This document shows positions 1 through 10,475 of a DNA stretch of 64,000 bases, piece after piece. The position numbers and the translations under genes are program-made. The notes below the pieces were generated by a model that had not been told where the DNA came from, searched no databases, and worked only from the letters and a program-made list of their open reading frames with translations. This DNA comes from DATLMR01 sp035634255 (GTDB lineage: Bacteria; Acidobacteriota; Blastocatellia; UBA7656): positions 9,339-73,338 of the forward strand of contig DASQDI010000056.1 in assembly GCA_035634255.1 (NCBI GenBank). The letters are read 5' to 3'. The first letter of the stretch is position 1; each line of letters starts with the position of its first letter.

Positions 1-113
1 CGCCGTTTTTGCTCACGCAGCTTGCCGTCATGGGGCTTTTCGTCGCGCTTGCCATAGTATCGGCGGTCAGGTTTCGCGCCGAGCCCGTCCATGCGGGCGT
101 GCGGGCGGCCTGA
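1..113 (+). CDS. C-terminal end of a membrane protein (partial)
   Basis: An open frame enters from the left edge in frame 3 and stops at TGA 111-113, giving about 36 residues. It contains one strongly hydrophobic helix (roughly LLTQLAVMGLFVALAIVSAV) followed by a short polar tail. This fits the last transmembrane segment of a polytopic membrane protein, but too little remains to name a family. The neighbouring secreted beta-helix gene would allow a polysaccharide-related role, which is only a guess. Confidence 0.45.
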   Translation, partial: PFLLTQLAVMGLFVALAIVSAVRFRAEPVHAGVRAA

Positions 114-922
114 CCGGTACACAAAGCTGTGCGCCCGCTCGAAATTAAAAGGTAAATATTTCCAGAAAAATCAGTAATAGTCCGTCTTTCCCTTTCAGTA
201 ATTTACCTGTTCTCTGCCGGTTGGTTTTGGATAGTGTTAGCCCAGAACGGTGGCCTGACTGTGGCCTGATTTTGGGATCGTTAACGAGCGTAGCACTAAT
301 CCTTAATGATCCAAGGACGTTGCGCCCGTGAAGGTTGGGATCGCTAACACTTGTTCTATTTGTAATCACGCAAAGAAAAATAATATTGAGAGAAATTTGC
401 TCGCCGCCAACACCCCATTGCGCAACAGTTCAAGCTCAAGGATCAACCTCGATGGAAGGATCACCAGACGCGGCTCACGGTCGACGACTGTGCCGCGATG
501 ATAAAAGACGTCTCAAGTGCGTTTCGGGTACGGGGGTATTACGATATTATTGCAATAACCTGTAGCCCCGGACCATATATATGAAATAGATGGAGTTGGT
601 ACTATAATCTCCCAGTACGAGCAAGTGTGCTAACCGATGTGTCTCGCAGATCGGAACGCGCATAGGGACAGGTTAAACGGCGTTAATCTCTAATAATTAA
701 ATTGTTAAAGGGTTATTTATCAAGCTTCTGTTTGTACCGATCTGTTGGTTTCAGAGCTCGGGTAAATTCCTGAAATTGTATGAATGGGCCCCGATGCGAG
801 CTGCCCTTACTTGGGCTCGGTAACCACGGGCCTGCCTAAGATTGTTCAAAATACGGTCGCTCGTGGTGAAGCTCAATTCCAGCTTCCCGAGACACTAAAT
901 AAACGACAAGGTGAAAGTATTG
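114..922. other. Intergenic region without a convincing gene
   Basis: About 800 bases of lower GC than the genes to the right. It contains the left copy of a 16-bp direct repeat (149-164) and several short open frames with no credible ribosome-binding site. The AT-rich stretch 690-720 could hold a promoter for the next gene, but no clear -35/-10 pair stands out. Confidence 0.5.
149..164. repeat. 16-bp direct repeat, left copy
   Basis: AAGGTAAATATTTCCA occurs here and again, in the same orientation, at 3521-3536. The two copies bracket the beta-helix/FN3 gene. Both are followed by an A-rich stretch. They could be an insertion scar or a regulatory site; the sequence alone does not decide. Confidence 0.6.
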
Positions 923-3409
<2,487 letters not shown>

Positions 3410-3520
3410 AGGATTCCGACGGACAGAATTGCCCAGGAATCCGAGCCGGTCCAGCAGGGAGGAAGCAAGTAACGTTAGAGGTAAGGCCTAACGGCAGAGA
3501 CAGCGATCTTAACGAAGGTT

Positions 3521-3536
3521 AAGGTAAATATTTCCA
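3521..3536. repeat. 16-bp direct repeat, right copy
   Basis: Identical to 149-164 (AAGGTAAATATTTCCA) and in the same orientation, about 3.37 kb away and just downstream of the beta-helix gene. Confidence 0.6.
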
Positions 3537-3550
3537 TCAAAATATGTATT

Positions 3551-3596
3551 TTTTACACGCGCGGGCGGCTCTGGAGAATGGCTCACGCGTGTAAAA
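3551..3596. repeat. 11-bp perfect inverted repeat
   Basis: TTTTACACGCG (3551-3561) pairs exactly with CGCGTGTAAAA (3586-3596) around a 24-nt spacer. It lies between the right direct repeat and the candidate structured RNA. It may be a protein-binding palindrome or an extra stem of the RNA; there is no T-tract, so it is not a canonical terminator. Confidence 0.6.
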
Positions 3597-3599
3597 GTC

Positions 3600-3804
3600 C
3601 TATAAGTTCGCTGAAATGCTGGACATTATCACCGTAACGAGTAACACAGGACGTGTGGCACTCGGGTTGCTCAAGGGATAGTGGGGCAAGAGATACGGGT
3701 GATGACAACATCACTTCCTGTTCTCAATTCTCGGTTACTGTGGTGAGGACGGTAACCGGAAACAAGGCGACGCAGTCATCCCACGCTGCGTCGCCTATTT
3801 TTTT
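3600..3804 (+). ncRNA. Candidate structured non-coding RNA
   Basis: This gene-free stretch carries several compact stems in a row: GAGT/ACTC enclosing CAC/GTG (3639-3663), GTGATG with an ACAA loop and CATCAC (3699-3714), CGGTTAC/GTAACCG (3732-3758), and then a strong intrinsic terminator. No open frame in it has a ribosome-binding site. The next gene has its own promoter downstream of the terminator, so this looks like a separate small RNA, or less likely a terminated leader. I do not recognise a known riboswitch consensus. The 5' end is unknown. Confidence 0.35.
3765..3804 (+). terminator. Rho-independent terminator
   Basis: AGGCGACGCAG (3765-3775) and CTGCGTCGCCT (3786-3796) form an 11-bp perfect GC-rich stem with a 10-nt loop, followed by A and seven T's (3798-3804). 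Confidence 0.9.
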
Positions 3805-3915
3805 GCTCCTGACAAATTGCTGCTTCGGATGCGTTCCATCCGCGGGCTCTCGTTCGACCGCTTTCCCGAATTCTGTGTTACTTTCAAATTTTACGTCCTT
3901 ATAGGTGAGACCAGC

Positions 3916-3944
3916 TTGACACCTCCCCGCCACATCGATATTTT
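3916..3944 (+). promoter_or_regulatory. Sigma-70-type promoter for the M3 peptidase gene
   Basis: TTGACA (3916-3921, perfect -35) is spaced 17 bp from TATTTT (3939-3944). It predicts a leader of about 20 nt before the ATG at 3971. GAGG at 3961-3964 is the ribosome-binding site. Confidence 0.65.
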
Positions 3945-3970
3945 CAATTTTTCAATATTTCGAGGTTTCA

Positions 3971-5458
3971 ATGCTTGACGAATACACAAGCGAATTTATC
4001 GAGTTCAACACGGGGCAGATGAGCGAGTACTATCTCTACCTATCCGGGCAGAAGGCTGACCTGGAGCTCGCGCCTATATACGACCGTTACGGGGACCTCT
4101 TCAGCCGCGACGCCATCGCGGGGCTGAGGCAGAGGCTCGACGCCTGCCCCGAGCACTTCGAGACCGAGCGCGCGGCCCACAAGCGCCTGTTGAACTTCGC
4201 GATAGACCATTATCTCGAAAATTCGGTCAAAGAGTTGACCGAAGAGGTCAGCCAGTACGAGGCGACGGCCAGCCTCGACTGGAAGGGCCAGCGGTTGACC
4301 TTTCAGGACACGACCGTCGCCATCAGGACCGAGACGGACCGCGACCTGCGGCGCGAGATTCATAAGAAGAGGGCCGCGATTATCGAAGCTTCGAACGACC
4401 TGCGGACTGAACGCTTCTCCAAACTTTACGGCGCCGCGCGCGCCTTGGGGTTCCCCAGCTACACCTCGCTCTATGAAGACATGCGGCAGCTCAACTACTC
4501 CGAGATCGCGCGCGAGTCCGAATCATTCCTGGCCCGCACCGAGGCGAGTTACATGAGCGCCCTCAACGACGCCCTCAAGCGGGACATGGGGTTGAGCATC
4601 GAGGAGGCGGAGCGCTCGGACGCGCACCACTTCCTGCACCTTTCGGCTTACGACGACCGGTTCCCGGCCGACCTCCTGCTCCGGGTCTACTCGGACACGA
4701 TGGCGGGGCTCGGCATCTGCGTGGAGTCGCAGAAGAACATCTTCATAGACAGCGAGCCGCGCCCGCGCAAGAGCGCGAGGGCCTTCTGCACCCCGATCAC
4801 CGTGCCTGACGACATCCGTCTGGTGATCCGGCTTTCTGGGGGGCACTCGGATTATGGGGCCCTGTTTCATGAAGCGGGCCATGCGCAGCACTACGCATGG
4901 GTCTCCCCGTCCCTGCGGCCGGAGTTCAGATACAGCGGGGATTACGCGCTCACCGAAACGTACGCCTTCCTGTTCGACCACCTCCTCGCGGAGCCCGCCT
5001 GGCTAGCCGGCATGCTGAGGTTCCGCGACAACCGGGACTTCATCCGCTCGGCCATACTCACAAGGCTGGTGACCATTCGCAGGTACGCGGCCAAGGTCAT
5101 ATACGAGAACGACCTTCATTCGAGCGAAGACCTCGCGAGCGCCGCAGGCCTCTACTCCCGGCTCCAGACGGACGCGACCAAATTCAGGACCGACGGCACC
5201 GACTTCCTCTTCGATGTCGACGAAGGGTTCTACGCGGCCAATTACCTGCGCGCGTGGGCATTCGAAGTCGCCCTGCGCGAGCACCTGAAAATCCGCTTCG
5301 GGGAGCAGTGGTGGACCTCAAGGCACGCGGGCAATTTCCTGAGGGAGATATGGGAGACGGGCGACCGCTACAACGCGCAGGAGATGGCCGCGCAGATAGG
5401 CATCGGCCCGATCACCACGGACCTGCTCGTCGAAGAGTTCAACGAGAAATTGAAATAG
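3971..5458 (+). CDS. M3-family metallopeptidase (oligoendopeptidase F/thimet type)
   Basis: The 495-residue protein has the M3 zinc signature HEAGH at residues 300-304 (two His ligands and the catalytic Glu), with the third zinc ligand expected at Glu329 in 'LTETYAF'. Hydrophobic and charged helical segments fill the rest, as in the mostly helical M3 fold. It is shorter than typical oligoendopeptidases (about 560-690 residues), and the N-terminal region is the reduced part. No signal peptide is visible, so it is probably cytoplasmic and degrades short peptides. It is transcribed from its own promoter, with a ribosome-binding site GAGG before the ATG. Confidence 0.85.
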   Translation: MLDEYTSEFIEFNTGQMSEYYLYLSGQKADLELAPIYDRYGDLFSRDAIAGLRQRLDACPEHFETERAAHKRLLNFAIDHYLENSVKELTEEVSQYEATASLDWKGQRLTFQDTTVAIRTETDRDLRREIHKKRAAIIEASNDLRTERFSKLYGAARALGFPSYTSLYEDMRQLNYSEIARESESFLARTEASYMSALNDALKRDMGLSIEEAERSDAHHFLHLSAYDDRFPADLLLRVYSDTMAGLGICVESQKNIFIDSEPRPRKSARAFCTPITVPDDIRLVIRLSGGHSDYGALFHEAGHAQHYAWVSPSLRPEFRYSGDYALTETYAFLFDHLLAEPAWLAGMLRFRDNRDFIRSAILTRLVTIRRYAAKVIYENDLHSSEDLASAAGLYSRLQTDATKFRTDGTDFLFDVDEGFYAANYLRAWAFEVALREHLKIRFGEQWWTSRHAGNFLREIWETGDRYNAQEMAAQIGIGPITTDLLVEEFNEKLK

Positions 5459-5583
5459 GGGAGCCGGAATAATGGTCAGGCACGCACCAGAGCCCGCGCC
5501 GGCATTCACCATGAGAAATTCTCTTTATAGAATCCCGTCGACTAGCCCGTCAAAGCCGGCCGGACCACCGCCCGCTGCCAGTT

Positions 5584-6675
5584 ATGAAATCCATACGCGT
5601 TAAACTCCATAGCCGCGGCTATGACATCAAGGTCGGGTCGGGCCTGCTCGATCAGGCGGGCGACCTGGCGCGCGCGGCCTCGGGAGAGAATGCGCGGCAG
5701 GCAATCGTCATCACCAACCCCACGGTCGCGACTCTGTACGGCCCGCGCGTCGTCCGGTCCCTGAAGCGCGCGGGGTTCAGGGTCCGGCAGGTACTCGCGG
5801 GCGATGGCGAGCGGTACAAGAGCCTCCGCACCGCTCAGTCGATCTATACCTTCCTGATCGAAAACCGGGTGGAGCGGAACGACCTGATAATCGCGCTCGG
5901 CGGGGGGGTCGTAGGCGACCTGGGCGGGTTCGTCGCGGCGACCTACCTGAGGGGCTTGCGACTCGTCCACCTGCCCACCACTCTGCTCGCCCAGATCGAC
6001 AGCTCGGTCGGGGGCAAGACGGCCGTAAATCACGCCCTCGGGAAGAACCTGATCGGGGTCTTTCACCAACCCATTCTAGTCGTGACCGACCCGGACACCC
6101 TCGGCTCCCTCCCGCCGCGCGAATTTCAGGCGGGGCTTTACGAGGCCATAAAATATGGGGTCATGCAGGACAGGCCTCTGTTCAACCGCATAGACCGGGA
6201 GCTCGAGCGCCTGAAGGACCTGGACGAGGGCGCGCTTTCGCGCCTCATCGCCCGCTGCTGCCAGATCAAAGCCGACGTGGTCGCGCGCGACGAGCGCGAA
6301 GGCGACCTGCGCAGGATACTGAACTTCGGCCACACGGTCGGCCACGCGCTTGAGGCGGTCACGCACTACCGCCGCTTCTTCCACGGGGAGGCCGTCGGGC
6401 ACGGGATGCGCGCCGCCTCGCTCATCGCCGAGCGCCTCGGCATGCTGGACTCGGGCGAGCGCGAGGCGATAGATCGGGCCATCGCGCGGCTCGGGCCTCT
6501 GCCGAGCGCAAATAATCTTGCGCTCGGTGGTATAATCTCAGCGATGTATCGCGACAAGAAGGCTGACGCGGGTCGCATCACCTTCGTGCTGCCGGTCGAG
6601 ATCGGCCGCGTCGTGATCAGGTCGGACGTGCCCCCTCGCATAATCAGATCTGCCCTCAGGGATTCTCTCTCGTAG
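5584..6675 (+). CDS. aroB: 3-dehydroquinate synthase
   Basis: The 363-residue protein carries the NAD-binding glycine motif GGGVVGDLGG (106-115), the substrate loop 'LPTTLLAQIDSSVGGKTAVN', and predicted zinc ligands Glu187, His250 and His267, with His254 in FGHTVGH. Length is normal for the family. It converts DAHP to 3-dehydroquinate, the second step of the shikimate pathway. No other shikimate gene is adjacent. The Shine-Dalgarno sequence before the ATG is weak. Confidence 0.96.
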   Translation: MKSIRVKLHSRGYDIKVGSGLLDQAGDLARAASGENARQAIVITNPTVATLYGPRVVRSLKRAGFRVRQVLAGDGERYKSLRTAQSIYTFLIENRVERNDLIIALGGGVVGDLGGFVAATYLRGLRLVHLPTTLLAQIDSSVGGKTAVNHALGKNLIGVFHQPILVVTDPDTLGSLPPREFQAGLYEAIKYGVMQDRPLFNRIDRELERLKDLDEGALSRLIARCCQIKADVVARDEREGDLRRILNFGHTVGHALEAVTHYRRFFHGEAVGHGMRAASLIAERLGMLDSGEREAIDRAIARLGPLPSANNLALGGIISAMYRDKKADAGRITFVLPVEIGRVVIRSDVPPRIIRSALRDSLS

Positions 6676-6765
6676 CAGAACCTTCAGCCCAATCAAACCG
6701 GCCCTCTTCGGTGCGCTGTTTTTCGAAGAGCTACGAGACCACTACATAGATTTTGGAGAAGAGCC

Positions 6766-7164
6766 ATGAGAGATGATGCCTTAAGACATCAGCGCGCGAA
6801 CGAGCGCGGATCGGTAAGTTTCGGGACCCTCCTGGGCCTGCTCGCCATCGCCTCCCTCATATTCGTCGTGGTCAAAGTGTTCCCGGTCTACACGGAAGAG
6901 CGGCGCGTCAAATACGACGTTGAGGAGCTGGCGAATAAGTCCGCCGTCAGGGACACCAAGAACGAAGAGATCCAGAAGAAGATAGAAGGGATCGTGGCGG
7001 ACAACGACCTGCCCAGGGGGAGCATAAATCTCGTCTCACAGGACAGGAGCGCGCAGGGCGGCAAGGGCGTGCAGATAGAAGTGAACTACAGCCGGACCAT
7101 AGACCTGCTCGTGACCAGTTACGTCTGGAAAGTGAACTACAAGTCGCTCGGCAAGGCCCTGTAA
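6766..7164 (+). CDS. Small single-pass membrane protein, DUF4845-like
   Basis: The 132-residue protein has a basic/polar N-terminus (about 20 residues), one transmembrane helix (approximately TLLGLLAIASLIFVVVKVF) and an extracytoplasmic C-terminal domain. The arrangement 'RGSVSFGTLLGLLAI' resembles the N-terminal segment of small pilin-like or DUF4845 proteins, but there is no clear prepilin cleavage motif. GGAGAAG precedes the ATG. Function is unknown. It lies between aroB and the M16-like gene in the same direction. Confidence 0.7.
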   Translation: MRDDALRHQRANERGSVSFGTLLGLLAIASLIFVVVKVFPVYTEERRVKYDVEELANKSAVRDTKNEEIQKKIEGIVADNDLPRGSINLVSQDRSAQGGKGVQIEVNYSRTIDLLVTSYVWKVNYKSLGKAL

Positions 7165-7188
7165 ATCGCCGGGGAGCGCTTCGCAACG

Positions 7189-7218
7189 TTGACTCCTGTT
7201 CGAGCGGACCTCTATGAT
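7189..7218 (+). promoter_or_regulatory. Sigma-70-type promoter for the M16-like gene
   Basis: TTGACT (7189-7194), 18-bp spacer, TATGAT (7213-7218). Transcription would begin near 7225, just ahead of the ribosome-binding site AAGGAG (7236-7241). This argues against translation starting at the TTG at 7189. Confidence 0.7.
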
Positions 7219-7248
7219 TTTTGCCAGAGGTCTACAAGGAGCAACACT

Positions 7249-10200
7249 GTGAAACGATCCAAAGCATCATCCTACGCCGTCCTCATCGCTTTAATATTTG
7301 CGGCCCTGCCCGGCCCGGCATGGTCACAGAGCGGGCGGGGCCGCCCGCGGGTTCCCAACAGAGAGTCCGCGGGGCCTCCGCCTCCGCCTGTAACGGTCCC
7401 CGCGTCGGCCGCCGTGGCGAAGCAGGAACAATCGGGCAACACGTCGAGATTCCTCTTACGCAATGGCATCACCGTCCTGATAAGCGAACAGCACGTCGCC
7501 CCGATAGTGGCCGTGGCGGCCACTTTCAAGGCGGGCCGCGCCGACGAGCCGCCTTCGGCTCGGGGGGTCAGCCGCCTGCTCGCGAACGGCATCATTCACG
7601 GCGCGGGCAGGGAGAATGGCCGACCCACGGCCGACATCCGAGCGCTCGGCGGCCAGCTTACGGCCGATGTCTCTTACTACAACACCTCTTTCAACATCCT
7701 GGTCTCGCCGGAAAAACTCCCCGACGCGCTGGCGGCTCAGTCCGCGATGCTCAAAAGCCCGGCGCTCTCGGATGAAGTATTGCGCGCCGTAGCTTCCGTC
7801 GATTACGAAGGCGGGGAAGCGATGGGGCCCCGCCCCTCATCCCGCCCGTGGGATCTCCACGACGACCCGTCGGCAATGGCGATGGCGGGGCTCTACAGGA
7901 CCATCGCGCCCGCCGCAAGCGTTACGGCGGTCGAAGCGGAAGGGGACGGCGGGCCCTCGCGTCCGACGACTCGCGAACAGGCTTTGCAATTTTACGGCTC
8001 CCATTACCGGCCCGAAAACCTGATCATATCCGTCGCCGGAGACGTTCCGACGTTCAACACCCTCCTGAAAATCCAGCAGCTTTACGCCGACTACGGGAAG
8101 GGCGGGACGGGCGTCGAAGAGGCGGGCCCGCAGGGGCGGAAGCAGGGCGCAAGAAGCGCCAGCCCTTCGAAGACGAGCCGCCCGGCTGCCCCGGCGCAGA
8201 AAGCCGGGACCGACGCGGCCGGACCAGAAGGCGGCAAGCCCGCGACGGCGGCCCCGGCCGTAGCTCCGGCGGCAGGCGCGCCATCAAACGCCTCGGAACA
8301 GAACCCGCCAGCCAGCCCTCAACCGCCGGGCCTCCGCTATGGCGCGGAGCGCGCAGACATCGGCCAGTCCGTGGTGACCGTCGGCTGCCGAGTCTCCGGC
8401 CCGAATCCCAAAGAGTCGGCGGCCCTCGAAGTGCTCGCGGCCATCCTCGCGGAGGGGCGCAGCTCGCGGCTGAACCGCCCGGCGCTCGACGGCCAGCCGT
8501 CACAGTTCCGCGCCGAGTCGGATTACCTGGCTTCACACGACGAGGGGCTGCTGACAGTCCGGATGTGGATGCCCCCGAACGCGATTGATAAAGCGGAGTC
8601 GGACCTCTTCCGCGAACTGGACCGCCTGCGGCGCGAGCTTGTGACCGAGGCGGAACTGGCGCGGGCCCATTCGCTGGTCGAAAAAAATGCGGTCGATGAT
8701 CTGGGGACTTATCAGGGGCGCGCCCGCGCGCTCGCCCACGCTGAAGCGGCGGGCGTCGGGTTCAAGGCCGCTCTCGATTACCGGACCCGGATACGGACGG
8801 TGAGCGCGCAGGACGTTCAGAAAACCGCGGCCAAGTACCTCGTGCCGGCCAACATCGCCGTTTTCGAATACGAGTCCACCTTCGCCCCTCAGCGCACATT
8901 CGACTCAACCAGCTTTGCTAAAGCAGTGCTCGCGTGGGCCCCCGCGTTCGGGCGGAACGTGGAGGCCAACGACCTCAGCGAAGCGACGCCCGAAACCGCG
9001 ACGCCTCTGGTCAGGCAGGGCGAGGAGCGCTCGCCCGAGGAGATGGCCGCGTCCGAATCCGTGGAGCCTCTGGCTATCAAGGATTTTTCGACCCTCAACG
9101 GGCCGAGGGCCTACGTGCGCGAAGATCACTCGCAGCCGAAAGTGACGGCCTCAATCCTCTTTCAGGTCGGACGTTTGGGGGAAGATGAAGCCACAAGCGG
9201 GCTGACCGAGTTGATGGTGCAGTCGATGCTTTATGGCACGGAGCGCCGCACCGCCTTGCAGGTCGCCCACGAGGTCGAGCAGCTCGGCGGGGAGATTCAG
9301 CCCGTGTCGGACCCGGACTTTTTCGGCTTCACCCTGAGCGTGCTTTCGCGGAATGCCGACGCCGCGCTCAAGATCGTCCGCGACATCATCGAGACGCCGG
9401 CTTTCAGAGACGAAGACGTGAACCGCGCCCGCGCCGTGCAGATGGGCCGAATCCGGGAATCGCGCGACTCGGGCCTCGCCCGCTCGCACGACCTGCTGTT
9501 CGAAGGCTTGTTCGCGGGCCATCCTTACGCGCTCCCCTCGCGCGGGCGCGAAGAAGCTGTGGCGAAGATCAATGGGGAGCAACTGCGGGCGTGGCACGAG
9601 AAGGTGGTCAAGCGCCAGTTCCCGCTCGTCGTGCTCGTCGGCGACACTCAGGGCTCGGCGCTCGTGTCTAGCGTAGTGGCCGAGGGGTTCAGGAGGCGCG
9701 AGCTGGATCAAAAGTTCGCGGCCAAGGTTCCGGCCCCGAAACCTTCGGCGGAGAAGCTTGAGCAGAGGAACCGGAAGCTGTCGGCCCTTTCGCTCGGCTT
9801 CGCGGGCCCGAAAGCCGGCAGCCCGGACATCGACGTTATCAAATTGATCGGAGCGGCCCTCAACGATTCCGGCGGGCGCCTGATGGCGGAACTGCGGGAC
9901 AGGCAGGCCCTCGTCTTCGCCGCCGGCCTCGACCACGAAGCCCTGCTCACGGGCGGGGCGATCTACCTTCAGCTTCTCGCGCCGGCGGAGAATGAGGCGC
10001 GTGCGCGCGCGTCAGCGCTTTCGGAGTTGGACCGGCTGGCCCGCGCGGGGTTGTCGGCGGAGGAGATACAGAACGCGGTGGAAGCCGCGGAGGTGGCGGA
10101 GCCCGCGCGCCTGCAACACCAGGGAACGCGCGCTCTGGAATACGCTCAGGTGATCTTCAGCCAGAAGCAGCCGTCCGACGTCGATTCGTTTATTGAGCGC

Positions 10201-10302
10201 CTGTCGAAGCTCACGGCCGCCGACGTTAAGCGCGTCGCCTCTCTGTACTTCAAGCCGTCCGCCGCTTCCTCGGGCGTCGTTCGCGGCGCTCAGAGAAGGT
10301 GA
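7249..10302 (+). CDS. Double M16 (pitrilysin-family) protein lacking both zinc motifs
   Basis: Translation is placed at the GTG at 7249, 7 nt after AAGGAG, giving a signal peptide (KRSKASSYAVLIALIFAALPGPAWSQ) and about 1018 residues. Two M16 modules follow in tandem, separated by an Ala/Pro-rich linker (coding about 8100-8330). In active M16 enzymes each catalytic half contains HxxEH after a Gly. Here the equivalent sites read GVSRLLAN in the first module and GLTELMVQ in the second, so His, Glu and His are all replaced in both halves. The fold is likely kept (R-rich helices, 'LGGxx' turns), but peptidase activity is unlikely. A periplasmic scaffold or inhibitor-like role is possible. Confidence 0.85.
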   Translation: MKRSKASSYAVLIALIFAALPGPAWSQSGRGRPRVPNRESAGPPPPPVTVPASAAVAKQEQSGNTSRFLLRNGITVLISEQHVAPIVAVAATFKAGRADEPPSARGVSRLLANGIIHGAGRENGRPTADIRALGGQLTADVSYYNTSFNILVSPEKLPDALAAQSAMLKSPALSDEVLRAVASVDYEGGEAMGPRPSSRPWDLHDDPSAMAMAGLYRTIAPAASVTAVEAEGDGGPSRPTTREQALQFYGSHYRPENLIISVAGDVPTFNTLLKIQQLYADYGKGGTGVEEAGPQGRKQGARSASPSKTSRPAAPAQKAGTDAAGPEGGKPATAAPAVAPAAGAPSNASEQNPPASPQPPGLRYGAERADIGQSVVTVGCRVSGPNPKESAALEVLAAILAEGRSSRLNRPALDGQPSQFRAESDYLASHDEGLLTVRMWMPPNAIDKAESDLFRELDRLRRELVTEAELARAHSLVEKNAVDDLGTYQGRARALAHAEAAGVGFKAALDYRTRIRTVSAQDVQKTAAKYLVPANIAVFEYESTFAPQRTFDSTSFAKAVLAWAPAFGRNVEANDLSEATPETATPLVRQGEERSPEEMAASESVEPLAIKDFSTLNGPRAYVREDHSQPKVTASILFQVGRLGEDEATSGLTELMVQSMLYGTERRTALQVAHEVEQLGGEIQPVSDPDFFGFTLSVLSRNADAALKIVRDIIETPAFRDEDVNRARAVQMGRIRESRDSGLARSHDLLFEGLFAGHPYALPSRGREEAVAKINGEQLRAWHEKVVKRQFPLVVLVGDTQGSALVSSVVAEGFRRRELDQKFAAKVPAPKPSAEKLEQRNRKLSALSLGFAGPKAGSPDIDVIKLIGAALNDSGGRLMAELRDRQALVFAAGLDHEALLTGGAIYLQLLAPAENEARARASALSELDRLARAGLSAEEIQNAVEAAEVAEPARLQHQGTRALEYAQVIFSQKQPSDVDSFIERLSKLTAADVKRVASLYFKPSAASSGVVRGAQRR

Positions 10303-10414
10303 CGGGCAGTGAATCTCGAATAGGGATTCTCGAATGAAGATGGTCGGGCGGGCGTAATCGATTCGAAGGCCATTCCACGGGCCATAATAAATCCCACACG
10401 TTTAAGTCAGCACT

Positions 10415-10446
10415 AAAAAAGCGGGGCGACCCGAAGATCGCCCCGC
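10415..10446 (-). terminator. Rho-independent terminator for the OmpA-family gene
   Basis: GCGGGGCGA (10421-10429) and TCGCCCCGC (10438-10446) form a 9-bp stem with an 8-nt loop. On the minus strand it is followed by six T's (A-run 10415-10420). It lies 30 nt beyond the stop codon of the minus-strand gene. Confidence 0.88.
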
Positions 10447-10475
10447 TCGTCCGGCCTGAACCTGTCGGCTCAGGG

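Noticed and set aside
390..582. Open stretch of about 64 codons on the plus strand (…TVDDCAAMIKDVSSAFRVRGYYDI…)
   Set aside because: Looks protein-like but has no start codon or ribosome-binding site, stops directly upstream, and no recognised family. Could be a fossil fragment; not supportable as a gene.
7189..7248. TTG start for the M16-like gene at 7189
   Set aside because: The TTG is the -35 box of a good promoter and has no ribosome-binding site; the GTG at 7249 with AAGGAG begins a proper signal peptide.
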